Assembly (NCBI GenBank): GCA_031082185.1
Contig: JAVHLI010000007.1
Span: 58,239-122,238, forward strand
Direction: 5' to 3'
DNA from: a bacterium
Lineage (GTDB): Bacteria; Sysuimicrobiota; Sysuimicrobiia; Sysuimicrobiales; Humicultoraceae
Length of the DNA: 64,000 nt
The translations under genes were made by a program, and so were the position numbers. A model generated the notes under the pieces. It was not told the DNA's origin, made no database searches, and was given only the letters and a program-made list of their open reading frames with translations. Below, one piece after another: positions 51,409-60,536 of this stretch. Within the stretch, counting starts at the first letter, position 1. Each line of letters begins with the position of its first letter.

Positions 51409-52639
51409 GACGGCGGCGGCCGCCGTCCTGAAGGCGTAGAGTGCCGGCGGCCGCCACGAGGTAGACCGCCGCGGCTCCCAGAAACGGTCCGGACTGGACG
51501 ATGCCATACATGGTTCCTGCCCACAGCGGCCCCACTGCACGGCCCAAGCTGTCAAACGACGTCTGCATCCCCAGCGAAGTGCCGTAGCCCAGTCGGGTGG
51601 TGCGGGAGTTGAGCGCGGCCAGCGAGGGCCGAAGGAACGCCATCGCAAGCGAGGTCATGCAGACGGTTACGGTGATCGCGGCCACCGATCCGGCCAGCGC
51701 CACCATCACGAACCCCGCTGCGCCGGCGACAAATCCGGCGCGGATGGTGCGGACCTCTCCCCACCTCCGCGTCACAGGCCCCACGGCGATGCCCTGCGCC
51801 ACAACCGATCCCAGCCCCAGAGCGGTGAACATCACTCCGACGTCCGAAGGTGTCCCGCCCGCCCTGTCAATCGCGTAGTAACCGAGCATCGAGAACAGGC
51901 TCGATCCCCCCAATGTCGTGGCAAGGGCCATCAGATAGAGAGGGAGTTCCGAGCTCCGCAGCGCCTGCGCCAGCGCTCCGGTGCCAAGGCGCGCAGCGGC
52001 CGCGCGCCTGGCATCGGCGGGTGGTTCACCCACCAGCCGAACAACCAGAGGCACGGCCAGCGCCGAAGTGGCAGCAGCCACATAGAAAGGAACGAGTGGC
52101 CCGACCAGCGCCAGAATCCCGCCGGCCGCCGGCCCCACTAGGAAGCCCAGCCCAAATCCCGCGCCCATCCTGCCCATCACGGCGCTGCGCTCCTCCGGCG
52201 TGCTGAGGTCCGCTGCGATGGCCTGCGCCGATGGCAACACGGAGGCCGAGATGAGTCCTCCGACAACGCGCGCGGCCAGCAGCATTTCGTAGGATTGGGC
52301 AAGCGCCATGCCCAGGAACGCGACGGTGTAACCGAGCAGGCCGACAACCAGCACCGGCTTCCTGCCGATCCGGTCGGCGGCCAACCCCCAGAACGGTGAG
52401 GCCGCGAATTGAGCGACCGCCCATGCCGTGACGAGCAGTCCCATCTGCAGCGGCGAGGCGCCGAACCGCCTCGCTAGGAAGGGCAGGATCGGCATGACGA
52501 TGCCGAAGCCCACCATTACCAGGAAGACCGTCGCAAGCAGCATCCAGGTCTGGCGGCTGGCGGATGTGGTGCCGGCAGGAGACATCACCCGGGTATTCCG
52601 TGCGGGCGCGCCGCTCTCCCCCCTGAGCAGGGCGGCCAT
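51392..52639 (-). CDS. Major facilitator superfamily transporter (drug-efflux type)
   Basis: About 415 residues from ATG at 52639; ATG at 52585 is a possible later start, and the in-frame start at 52720 lies upstream of the terminator hairpin and is rejected. Twelve membrane segments are seen; the loop 2-3 motif WGLAADRIGRKPVLVVGLLG and the TM5 motif GFGLGFLVGPAAGGILA (motif C, antiporter) place it with 12-TM drug/H+ antiporters. Its 3' end overlaps fabH by 17 bases on the opposite strand. The substrate is unknown. Confidence 0.85.
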   Translation of the reverse strand: MAALLRGESGAPARNTRVMSPAGTTSASRQTWMLLATVFLVMVGFGIVMPILPFLARRFGASPLQMGLLVTAWAVAQFAASPFWGLAADRIGRKPVLVVGLLGYTVAFLGMALAQSYEMLLAARVVGGLISASVLPSAQAIAADLSTPEERSAVMGRMGAGFGLGFLVGPAAGGILALVGPLVPFYVAAATSALAVPLVVRLVGEPPADARRAAAARLGTGALAQALRSSELPLYLMALATTLGGSSLFSMLGYYAIDRAGGTPSDVGVMFTALGLGSVVAQGIAVGPVTRRWGEVRTIRAGFVAGAAGFVMVALAGSVAAITVTVCMTSLAMAFLRPSLAALNSRTTRLGYGTSLGMQTSFDSLGRAVGPLWAGTMYGIVQSGPFLGAAAVYLVAAAGTLRLQDGGRRRPTVPR

Positions 52640-52683
52640 CACCGTGCGGCGACGGTAAGGCGGCACAACCTGCGACGTTGAAC

Positions 52684-52716
52684 GCGAGAGGGCGGGGGGT
52701 GTCCCCGCCCTCTCGC
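52684..52716 (-). terminator. Hairpin terminator after the secreted-protein gene
   Basis: Exact 14-base inverted repeat GCGAGAGGGCGGGG (52684-52697) and CCCCGCCCTCTCGC (52703-52716) with a 5-base loop, 24 bases after the stop at 52741. The tail is only weakly T-rich, so termination strength is uncertain. Confidence 0.65.
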
Positions 52717-52740
52717 TCATTCCCCGCTGGAGTCCCGGGG

Positions 52741-53382
52741 CTACGGCGCCTTGTAGCTCACCAGCTCCGACCAGCCGCTGATCTGGGTGTCGCCGCGGTA
52801 GCCCTTCCGCTCGCTCCGCACCGCGCCGACACCCGGCGCGTACCAGGTGTAGGCCGTGATCTCGGTGTCCTCACCGGCCGTAACCGTCTGGAGCTTCCAG
52901 GCCTTGTAGGTACCTGCGGCTACCTTGACTGTTTCCTCACCGATCCACTTCGAGGTGATCTTCATCTCGAACGCGGAGTCCGCCGGGCTCCACGACCACG
53001 TCTGCCCTGCCTTCGGCGGCAGCTTCATCAGCGGACGCGCGGGTTTGCTCAGGGTCAGCCCTCCCCTAGGCGAGGTCCACTCAATGATTAGGATCTCGGC
53101 GGCGGTAACTTGGTAGCAGGTGCGGTCGATCCGCTCGCGGCCACGCTCGACCGCCTTGCGCTCGGCCACAACGCACCGGACGGTCCCGACGGTCTTGGGA
53201 CCCACAACCTTTGTGACGGACTCGGTCCCCTCATCGCTCTTGCGCGTCCATACCGCGCCGGCAACGAGCGGGAAGAGCGACGGGGCAGGCCCCGCCGCGA
53301 CCTGCGCCACCGGCGGCACGGCAACCGCCACCACGAGAACGACAAGCAATGCCCTGTAGACCGTTACAAAGACTGTTTCCAT
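52741..53382 (-). CDS. Exported protein of unknown function
   Basis: 213 residues from ATG at 53382, five bases after AGGAGG. There is a signal peptide or anchor at 7-30 (VYRALLVVLVVAVAVPPVAQVAA). The mature domain is beta-rich, with LFPLVAGAVWTRKSDEG, GQTWSWSPADSAFEMKITSKWIGEETVKVAAGTYKAWKL and YAPGVGAVRSERKGY, a pattern shared with DUF3108-like or lipoprotein barrel domains that sense or carry lipids. I cannot name the family. It is transcribed alone, with a hairpin terminator after it. Confidence 0.7.
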   Translation of the reverse strand: METVFVTVYRALLVVLVVAVAVPPVAQVAAGPAPSLFPLVAGAVWTRKSDEGTESVTKVVGPKTVGTVRCVVAERKAVERGRERIDRTCYQVTAAEILIIEWTSPRGGLTLSKPARPLMKLPPKAGQTWSWSPADSAFEMKITSKWIGEETVKVAAGTYKAWKLQTVTAGEDTEITAYTWYAPGVGAVRSERKGYRGDTQISGWSELVSYKAP

Positions 53383-53513
53383 GAGTACCTCCTGCATGAT
53401 GCGGTCTCTGTGTTCGACCCTCCAGGGCCGTCTGGCGTTTACCTGTTCGTCGCCGCGTGCTGCGCACCTCCGGACATCCTCGAAACAACTCCGGCCGCCC
53501 CGGAGCTACGGCT

Positions 53514-54866
53514 CTACCGGGCCTCGGGCGGGGCAACGACCGCCAGCGCAGGGACCGCCAGGTACCTCTGCGCGGCGCGCAGCACCTCGGCGGCGGTTAC
53601 GCGGCCGATCTCATCGGAAAAGCGCTCGTCGTAGTCAAACCCGACCCCCAGGATCTCGTACCACCCAAGATAGAACGCCTGGGCCTCCAGTTCCTCGCGG
53701 GCCAGGGCATAGCGGCCGATGATTCCCCGCTTGGCCCGCTCCAGCTCGTCAGCCGGAGGTGCCTCGGCGCGGAGCCGCTCCACCTCGCGCAGCATGGCCG
53801 CGGTTACGACCGACAGCGTCGAGGGATCGGTCCCGGCGCTCAGGCGGATGTGGCCCGGGCCTGACCGTACCAGGAAAGCGGAGCCGACCTGGTAGGCCAA
53901 CCCGCGCCTGTCCCTGATCTCCGTGAACAGACGCGACGACATCCCCTCACCCAGGATGGCGTTGAGCACGCGTAGCGCGGCGAAGTCGCGATGCCCCGCA
54001 GCCACACCCAGGTATCCCACGGCAATCCAGGCGGCTGCGGCCGGCCGGGTCTCCCGCACCTCCAGCGGCGAGGCGAGGGGCGGCACCAGGGCTCGCTCCA
54101 CCAGGCGCAGCCAGCGGATGCGGCGCGGCAGAGGCCCTGCGCGTATCCCGCCGAACGCCCTCCCCGCTTTCTCGAGCGCCTGGGCCTCGGTGGTACCTCC
54201 GGCTACGACGAGAACGGTGTTGGATGCAGTGAAGTGGGCCTGGTAGAACTCAACGAGCTGCTCACGGGTGAGCGCTGCAACCGTCTCAGGAGTCCCCAAG
54301 ATGGGCTGGGCGTAGGGGTGAAAAGGATACAGGGCGGCGCCCAGGAGATCCACCGCGCGCTGCAGCGGCTGGTCGGCGTTCTGCCGGATCCTAGATAGAC
54401 TCACCCCGCGCTGGGTCTCCACGTCCTGGTGATCGAACCGGGCATTGGTCAGCAAATCGGCAATCAGATCCATTCCCAGATCAAGGTGGCGGCCCGGTGT
54501 CACCGCGTACAGCGAGGTGAAGTCGGCGCCGGTCCCGCCTCCCAGCAGGCCGCCGATCCCTTCGATCGTCTGGGCAATCTGGTCCGCGGAGCGCCGGTGC
54601 GTCCCGCGAACCAGCATGCTGCGCACGAAGAAGGTGATCCCGCTCTGCGCCGACTCCTCCAGGCGGGAGCCGGCTCGGACCAGGGCCTCCACGACGACCA
54701 GGTCGCTAGCAGGGTTGGGCTTGACTATGACCGTCAGCCCACCCTCCAGCACGTGGCGTGAGGCGGCGGCCGACCGGGAGATGGCCGCCGCACCGGCCGT
54801 GGGGCCTGAGGCGGCCAGGAGAGAGACGAGCAGCGCTATGGCGAGGAGACGCACGGCCCGCCTCAC
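53514..54866 (-). CDS. M16-family peptidase-like subunit without the zinc motif
   Basis: 450 residues with a signal peptide (1-26). The M16 fold is clear (GGLTVIVKPNPASDLVVVEALVRAGSRLEES, TEAQALEKAGRAFGG, ILGEGMSSRLFTEIRDRRGLAYQVGSAF), but where active members have HxxEH this one has ITFFVRSML, so the inverted zinc motif is missing. The arginine-tyrosine region (RDRRGLAYQV) that contacts substrate is retained. It would be the inactive partner of the HFLEH-bearing subunit encoded just upstream (four-base overlap), like the alpha subunit of mitochondrial processing peptidase. The location is extracytoplasmic. Confidence 0.88.
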   Translation of the reverse strand: MRRAVRLLAIALLVSLLAASGPTAGAAAISRSAAASRHVLEGGLTVIVKPNPASDLVVVEALVRAGSRLEESAQSGITFFVRSMLVRGTHRRSADQIAQTIEGIGGLLGGGTGADFTSLYAVTPGRHLDLGMDLIADLLTNARFDHQDVETQRGVSLSRIRQNADQPLQRAVDLLGAALYPFHPYAQPILGTPETVAALTREQLVEFYQAHFTASNTVLVVAGGTTEAQALEKAGRAFGGIRAGPLPRRIRWLRLVERALVPPLASPLEVRETRPAAAAWIAVGYLGVAAGHRDFAALRVLNAILGEGMSSRLFTEIRDRRGLAYQVGSAFLVRSGPGHIRLSAGTDPSTLSVVTAAMLREVERLRAEAPPADELERAKRGIIGRYALAREELEAQAFYLGWYEILGVGFDYDERFSDEIGRVTAAEVLRAAQRYLAVPALAVVAPPEAR

Positions 54867-56224
54867 CTTCCAGCGGGCCGGATAACGGCGACCGCGTACC
54901 GGCGCGGGTCAAACAGACGGCGCGCTACCCGCTGCACGTCGTCACCGGTGACCTGGCGGATGCGGGCCAGATAGGTAGATGCGAACTCCGGGTCGGCGAT
55001 GGTGGCGTAGAAACCCAGCGTGTACGCCTGACCGCGGGTAGTATGCGTACCGTAGACGTGCTCGCCTTCCAGCAGATTCCGCGCGCGCACCAGCTCGACC
55101 TCGGTGATCCCCTGGTCGGCGACCGCGGTCAGTTCGGTCAGGATCGCGGCCTCGGCACGCTCCACGTGCGCCGGCTCGGTGACCGCGGAGACAACGAACA
55201 GGTAGGGATCCTCGGTGGTCAGGAACGAGACGCCGATGCTTTGCGCCAGGCGGGCGCGCTCCACGACCTGCTGGCGCAGCCGCGCGCCCAGCCCCCGCCC
55301 CATCGCGTATGCCAGAACGTCGGTCGCGTGCACGTCACGGTCGCGTACCATCGGACCCGGGAACCCAATTGCCAGGTAGGCGACACGGACGTCCTGCTCG
55401 GCCACCAGGCGGCGCACGCCCTCCATCGGTGGCTCCACCGGAGCCGGCAGACGCAGGACCGGGGGGCCGCCAAACCCTGCATAGGCACGCCTCACGCCGG
55501 CCAGGGCCTGGGCGGTCCGGACGTTCCCTACCACAACCACCGTCATGTTGTCCGGCACGTAGTAGGTTCGGTAGAACCGCAGCAGCGTCTCCCGCGGCAT
55601 CCGCTCGATCGCTGCGCGCGTGCCCAGCACCGACCGTCGGTAGGGATGCACGGTGAACGCCAGGCCTCGCAGTAGTTCCAGGGCGCGCGTCGCCGGGAAG
55701 TTGTCGCGACGGCTAATCTCCTCAAGCACCACCCTACGCTCACGCTCTAGTTCGGAGGGGTCGAGCATCGAGTGCATGATGGCATCGGACTGCAGTTCGA
55801 GCATCTGATCGAAGTACCGGCCGGGCGCCACCACGTGGTAGTAGGTCCAGTCCAGCGAGGTGCCGGCGTTCAGGACGCCGCCGACTCCCTCGACCTCGCG
55901 GTCCATCTCGCCGGCCCGCCGCTTCGCGGTGCCCTTGAAGAGCATGTGCTCGAGGAAGTGGGCCGCGCCGTTCGTCGCGTCGTCCTCGTCCTTCGACCCG
56001 ACCCGAACCCATGTGTGCAGCGCCACCATGTCCGCCGCGCGGTGTTCCTGAACGATCACCGTCAGCCCGTTATCAAGCACGGCGCGCACTGCGCCGCCGG
56101 ACGGCCGCCCCTGGGCGGCCCCGGGCAGGGGGCTGAGGCCCGCGGGCACCAGCGCACCCAGCATCCCAGCCAGCAGCACGGCTACTCGTACCGGACGGCT
56201 CTTGAACACCCGGCCTCCCCCCAT
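54863..56224 (-). CDS. M16-family zinc metallopeptidase, catalytic subunit
   Basis: 453 residues from ATG at 56224 with GGAGG seven bases upstream (GTG at 56209 is an alternative). It has a signal peptide (SRPVRVAVLLAGMLGALVP), then NGLTVIVQEHRAADMVALHTWVRVGSKDE and the inverted zinc motif HFLEH in NGAAHFLEHMLFKGT (near 108), with the downstream Glu region in SELERERRVVLEEISRR. It forms a pair with the following non-catalytic homologue. Such secreted pairs degrade peptides or processed proteins. An upstream in-frame extension to 56332 is not supported. Confidence 0.9.
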   Translation of the reverse strand: MGGGRVFKSRPVRVAVLLAGMLGALVPAGLSPLPGAAQGRPSGGAVRAVLDNGLTVIVQEHRAADMVALHTWVRVGSKDEDDATNGAAHFLEHMLFKGTAKRRAGEMDREVEGVGGVLNAGTSLDWTYYHVVAPGRYFDQMLELQSDAIMHSMLDPSELERERRVVLEEISRRDNFPATRALELLRGLAFTVHPYRRSVLGTRAAIERMPRETLLRFYRTYYVPDNMTVVVVGNVRTAQALAGVRRAYAGFGGPPVLRLPAPVEPPMEGVRRLVAEQDVRVAYLAIGFPGPMVRDRDVHATDVLAYAMGRGLGARLRQQVVERARLAQSIGVSFLTTEDPYLFVVSAVTEPAHVERAEAAILTELTAVADQGITEVELVRARNLLEGEHVYGTHTTRGQAYTLGFYATIADPEFASTYLARIRQVTGDDVQRVARRLFDPRRYAVAVIRPAGR

Positions 56225-56373
56225 ACGGCTTCCTCCATGCAGATTGTTCTCAAGCATTCGCCCGCCAAGAAGGAATCCCCCTTCGGGGTGCCAATATAAC
56301 TGTTCCGTAAGGCGATGCTGCACTGCCGTCAAGCGAAGTCTTTGGGCGGCAATGAAGGAAAGGTGGGTAGGGC

Positions 56374-56580
56374 ATGCCGGTCGGATCAGTCAAGTGGTTC
56401 AGCGCGGAGAAGGGCTATGGTTTCATCACTCCCGACGAGGGCGGCAAGGATGTCTTCGTCCATTATTCAGCGATTCAGGCCGATGGCTACAGGAGCCTCA
56501 GCGAGGGCCAGAAGGTAGAGTACGAGGTCGTGACGGGCCAGAAGGGTCCCCAGGCCTCCAACGTCAAGCCCATAGGCTAG
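56374..56580 (+). CDS. Cold-shock-domain protein
   Basis: 68 residues, [20 protein letters not shown] then [15 protein letters not shown], with both RNA-binding motifs KGYGFI (RNP1) and VFVHY (RNP2). It binds single-stranded RNA or DNA and prevents secondary structure. AAGGTGGGTAGGG precedes the ATG. It lies 62 bases before the response regulator gene on the same strand and may share transcripts with it. Confidence 0.95.
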   Translation: MPVGSVKWFSAEKGYGFITPDEGGKDVFVHYSAIQADGYRSLSEGQKVEYEVVTGQKGPQASNVKPIG

Positions 56581-56642
56581 TCAACCGGGACCGCGGAGCG
56601 GTCTCTCTGCCCTTGTGGGTCTTGGGGGAGCACCCGGAACAG

Positions 56643-57332
56643 ATGCCTTCCGGCCGCACGATACTGGTTGTTGACGACGAGGCGTCCGTCCGTGACGTCG
56701 TTTCGCGGTATCTGGCGCGGGAGGGCTTCGCGGTCGAGGTTGCCGAGGACGGCGTTGCCGCGCTCGCCCTGGCCCGGCGGGTGCACCCAGACCTGATCGT
56801 CCTGGACATCATGCTACCGGGCATGGACGGGTTGGAGGTGCTCCGACGGTTGAGGGAGTGGTCGGACGCCTACGTGCTGCTGCTCACCGCGCGGTCCGAC
56901 GAGACCGACAAGGTCGTGGGACTGGGCGTGGGCGGCGACGACTACCTGACCAAGCCGTTCAGTCCCCGAGAACTGGTCGCGCGCGTCAAGGCGCTCCTGC
57001 GCCGAAGTCGAGGTGGCGAGAAGCAGCCCGTACCGCTGACCTTCAGGCGCCTGCGGATAGACCCGGGCCAGCGCGGGGTATGGAAAGACGGGAACCCCGT
57101 GGCGCTGACCACGCTGGAGTTCGACCTGCTGCAGGCCATGGCCGGAGCGCCTCGCCTGGTGTTCACACGCCCGCAGATCATCGAACGGGTCTGGGGATCC
57201 GATTTCTTCGGCGACGAGCGAGTGGTGGACGTCCACATCAAGGAACTGCGCAAGAAGCTGGAGGACGATCCGGGCCGACCCGTGTTCATCACCACGGTAC
57301 GGGGCGTCGGCTACCGGTTCGAGGCGGAGTAG
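56643..57332 (+). CDS. OmpR/PhoB-family response regulator
   Basis: 229 residues. The receiver has the acidic pair VVDDEASVRD, the phosphorylated Asp in LIVLDIMLPGMDG (near 53), Thr in LLLTARS and Lys in DDYLTKPFSPREL. The C-terminal winged helix ends TRPQIIERVWGSDFFGDERVVDVHIKELRKKLEDDPGRPVFITTVRGVGYRFE. The kinase gene follows five bases later. The start is ATG at 56643; a TTG/GTG codon slightly upstream is possible. Confidence 0.95.
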   Translation: MPSGRTILVVDDEASVRDVVSRYLAREGFAVEVAEDGVAALALARRVHPDLIVLDIMLPGMDGLEVLRRLREWSDAYVLLLTARSDETDKVVGLGVGGDDYLTKPFSPRELVARVKALLRRSRGGEKQPVPLTFRRLRIDPGQRGVWKDGNPVALTTLEFDLLQAMAGAPRLVFTRPQIIERVWGSDFFGDERVVDVHIKELRKKLEDDPGRPVFITTVRGVGYRFEAE

Positions 57333-57337
57333 GCGCA

Positions 57338-58429
57338 ATGCGGCGGTCACTGGGAGTCCAGGTATTCGTCTCGTACCTAATCGTTCTGGTCGTGGGCCTG
57401 GTGGTGCTGACGGCGGCACTGAGCTTCCTTGGTTCGCGACATGTACCCCGCAGCCTGGAGGGCGGCGGACCACGATATGGAGGTCCCCCAGCCACCAACA
57501 TCGAACGGGTTCTACGTACCGGCGTCGCCGATGCCCTGGTTATCGCGGGCGTCGCGGCAATCGTAGCTGCCGGCGCCCTCAGCATCTACGTGACCAGGCG
57601 GATTGTGCTGCCGGTGCAGGCCCTTGCCACTGCCAGCCAGCGCCTGGCCGCGGGTCACTACGACGAGCGGGTGCCGGTTCAGAGCACGGACGATATGGGT
57701 GCCCTCGCGGACAGCTTCAACACCATGGCCGGGGCCCTGGAGCAGACTGAGACCAGGCGGAGGGCCCTCCTTGCCGACGTGGCCCACGAGCTTCGAACAC
57801 CGCTCTCCGGCATCAAGGGATACATGGAGGGGCTGGCCGACGGCGTGCTCGAAGCCGGGCCCGAGACCTATGCCCGGGTCGCCGTGGAGGTTGACCGCCT
57901 GCAGCATCTGGTGACCGACCTGGAGGAGCTCTCGCGGCTGGACGCGGGGGTGCTTCATCTGGTTCGGCGGGCGGTGTCCGTCCGTCAGATCGTGGACGCG
58001 GCCGTGGAGCGCCTGCGCCTGCAGGCCGATGACCAGGGACTTGTTCTGGAGGTGGCCGTGCCCGAGCCGCTACCTGCAGTGATCGTGGACGTTAACCGCA
58101 TACAGCAGGTGCTGCAGAACCTGATCGGCAACGCCATCCAGTACACGCCGCCGCCGGGTCGCATCACGGTAAGCGCGCACTCCGAGGGATCGCGGATCCG
58201 GATAGACGTGGAAGACACCGGATTGGGCATCGCCGCCGAGCACCTGGCGCACGTCTTCGAACGGTTCTATCGCGTGGACAGGTCGCGCGCCCGCAGCGGA
58301 GGTGGCAGCGGCCTCGGCCTCACGATCGCCCGCTACCTTGTGGAGGCCCACGGCGGAAGCATCCGGGCGGCCAGCCCCGGCCCCGGACGCGGCTGCACCT
58401 TCTCCTTCACCCTTCCTACCGCCGGCTAG
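57338..58429 (+). CDS. Sensor histidine kinase
   Basis: 363 residues from ATG at 57338. Two membrane helices (near 8-31 and 66-87) enclose a short 35-residue external loop, so there is no large sensor domain. HAMP follows (RRIVLPVQALATASQRLAAGHYDERVPV), then the H-box VAHELRTPLSGIKGYMEG (His near 150), N-box NLIGNAIQYTPP, G1 DTGLGI and G2 GGGSGLGLTIARYLVEAHGG. The small loop suggests membrane-derived signals or a partner protein. It phosphorylates the regulator encoded upstream. Confidence 0.95.
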   Translation: MRRSLGVQVFVSYLIVLVVGLVVLTAALSFLGSRHVPRSLEGGGPRYGGPPATNIERVLRTGVADALVIAGVAAIVAAGALSIYVTRRIVLPVQALATASQRLAAGHYDERVPVQSTDDMGALADSFNTMAGALEQTETRRRALLADVAHELRTPLSGIKGYMEGLADGVLEAGPETYARVAVEVDRLQHLVTDLEELSRLDAGVLHLVRRAVSVRQIVDAAVERLRLQADDQGLVLEVAVPEPLPAVIVDVNRIQQVLQNLIGNAIQYTPPPGRITVSAHSEGSRIRIDVEDTGLGIAAEHLAHVFERFYRVDRSRARSGGGSGLGLTIARYLVEAHGGSIRAASPGPGRGCTFSFTLPTAG

Positions 58430-58505
58430 GTTCTCGGCAGGCGAAGGGGCGCGGGCGGAGAATACTACCTGCCAGCCCCGGGCGGGCACTCAAGCGCGAA
58501 GGCGG

Positions 58506-60536
58506 GTGAGCACCTTGAACGCAGCCCACGCCGAACGGACCACCCAGAACCAGGTCAAGAAGCGCGGCGTCTTGCTCGCCGGCGCCGGGCTGGCGTTCCT
58601 GCAACTGGTTGTGCTGATCCTGTTCAAGATGGATATCTTGCCGCTCGACATCCCCCGATGGGCGATGGCCTTCACAGTCACGATCGTCGTGCAGATATCG
58701 CTGTGGCTGATTCCCCACTTCGGCTGGGACACGCGCCTGCGGTGGGATAGGCATTATGTCTGCCTGCCGATGGCAGCCGCGGCCGGTCTCCTGATCCTGT
58801 ACACATTCACCGAGCCCGAGGCCCGGATGATCTTCCTGATGGCGTGGATGGCCGCGCTGCTCTTCGTGGCCGGGCGGATAGGATTCTGGGGTGTTGTTGT
58901 TCTGAGCAGCATCATGGCCGCGGGGTACATGGCCGGCGTAGCCCGCTACGCCAGCGGCCTGGCGGTTCCCCTGCCCGCCATGGACGTAGCGTTGGTCGGG
59001 GTGTTCCTTATCATCAACGTTTTTGCCGCCGTGGTCTTCGAGCGGCTGCGCCGCCAGAGGGACGAACGTGCGGCCATCCAGCGTGAACGCCTGAGGGCCG
59101 AAGAAGCCGCGCGGTCCGGTGCAGAGCGGTACCAGAGGTTGTTCGACGGCATCCCGATCGGCCTCTACTCAACTACCCCATCGGGTGAGTTCGTAACCGC
59201 GAACCACGCGCTGGCGCAGATTCTGGGATATCCGAGCAGTGAAGCCCTCTTGTCCGCGAAGGTGCCCGATGTCTATGCCGACGGAGAGGACCGGCAGCGA
59301 TGGCTGGCCCTGATGGAACGCGAGGGCGTGGTGCGAGGGATCGAGCTCAAACTGCGCCACAGGGACGGACAGATCATCTGGGTGCGGGACCACGCGCGCG
59401 CCGTGCGCGACAGCGACGGCCGGGTGCTTTCTTTCGAGGGCTCGCTGGAGGACATCACCGCGCGCAGGGAGGCCGAAGAGGCCCTGCGGCAGGCCAACGA
59501 CAAGCTCAAGGTGTGGGTAGACAACCTCGAGCGCCGGACGAGCGAAATCTCCGTGCTGGGCAAGATGGGCGAGCTCCTGCAGGCCTGTTCGAACATGGTC
59601 GAGGCACATTCGGTCATCGCCCATTCCGCGCAGAAGCTGTTTCCCGGTGAGCCGGGGGCGCTGTGCATGCAGAGCGCGTCGCGCAACTTCGTCGAGGTGG
59701 TGGCCTCCTGGGGCGAGGAGCCTTCCACGCAGCCGGTCTTCTCGCCGGACGATTGTTGGGCGCTGCGGAGAGGCCGCGCCCACATTGTGGAGGATACAGG
59801 AGAGGGCCCAAACTGCAGGCACCTTACCAGTCCCCTGCCGCAGGGATACCTCTGCCTCCCCCTTGTCGCCCACGGCGAGGCAATGGGACTGCTCTGCCTG
59901 ACCCGCCCAGGCACCGCCGAAAGCGCTCTCCCGCCGCTGCCGGAGACCAGGAGGATGGTTGCCTCAACGATGGGAGAGCAGTCTGCCCTGGCGCTGGCAA
60001 ATCTCAGGATGCGGGAAACGCTCCGCAGCCAGTCGGTCCGCGATCCGCTCACCGGATTGTTCAACCGCCGGTACATGGAGGAGACGCTCGAAAGGGAGAT
60101 CCGGCGGGCCGAGCGCGGCGGGCGGCCGCTGAGCGTGATGATGCTCGACCTCGATCATTTCAAGCAGTTCAACGATACGTTCGGCCACAGCGCCGGAGAC
60201 GCCCTGCTGCGTGAGCTGGGCACCATGCTGCGCGCCAACCTGCGCGCAGGCGACATCGCCTGCCGCTTCGGAGGCGAGGAGTTCGTCCTGATCCTGCCTG
60301 AGGCAGCGCTGGACTGCGCCCGGACGCGCGCCGAGCAGTTCCGGGAGGCCGCCAAGCACTTACACGTCTCCCACCTGGGCGAGTCGCTGGGCCCGGTGAC
60401 CGTCTCCCTGGGCGTGGCGGCGTTTCCCGAACACGGCACGGGTGGGGAGGCCCTGCTCGAAGCCGCGGATGCGGCGCTCTACCGCGCGAAGTCAGAGGGG
60501 CGCGACCGCGTCGTCGTGGCCGCTGCCCCTGCCTGA
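58506..60536 (+). CDS. Membrane diguanylate cyclase with PAS and GAF-like domains
   Basis: About 676 residues from GTG at 58506 (TTG at 58515 possible). Order: five or six membrane helices (to about 180), a coiled-coil linker, a PAS domain (RYQRLFDGIPIGLYSTTPSG to EDITARREAEEAL, about 205-330), a GAF-like domain (about 350-500) and a GGDEF domain with RDPLTGLFNRRYMEETL and the active-site RFGGEEFVLILPEA. The product-inhibition site RAGD sits five residues before GGEEF. It makes cyclic di-GMP in response to membrane or small-molecule cues. Its end overlaps the next, convergent gene by 45 bases. Confidence 0.92.
   Translation: MSTLNAAHAERTTQNQVKKRGVLLAGAGLAFLQLVVLILFKMDILPLDIPRWAMAFTVTIVVQISLWLIPHFGWDTRLRWDRHYVCLPMAAAAGLLILYTFTEPEARMIFLMAWMAALLFVAGRIGFWGVVVLSSIMAAGYMAGVARYASGLAVPLPAMDVALVGVFLIINVFAAVVFERLRRQRDERAAIQRERLRAEEAARSGAERYQRLFDGIPIGLYSTTPSGEFVTANHALAQILGYPSSEALLSAKVPDVYADGEDRQRWLALMEREGVVRGIELKLRHRDGQIIWVRDHARAVRDSDGRVLSFEGSLEDITARREAEEALRQANDKLKVWVDNLERRTSEISVLGKMGELLQACSNMVEAHSVIAHSAQKLFPGEPGALCMQSASRNFVEVVASWGEEPSTQPVFSPDDCWALRRGRAHIVEDTGEGPNCRHLTSPLPQGYLCLPLVAHGEAMGLLCLTRPGTAESALPPLPETRRMVASTMGEQSALALANLRMRETLRSQSVRDPLTGLFNRRYMEETLEREIRRAERGGRPLSVMMLDLDHFKQFNDTFGHSAGDALLRELGTMLRANLRAGDIACRFGGEEFVLILPEAALDCARTRAEQFREAAKHLHVSHLGESLGPVTVSLGVAAFPEHGTGGEALLEAADAALYRAKSEGRDRVVVAAAPA

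Noticed and set aside
52640..52720. Upstream start of the MFS transporter at 52720
   Set aside because: The coding sequence would contain the 14-bp terminator hairpin at 52684-52716; starts at 52639 or 52585 avoid this.
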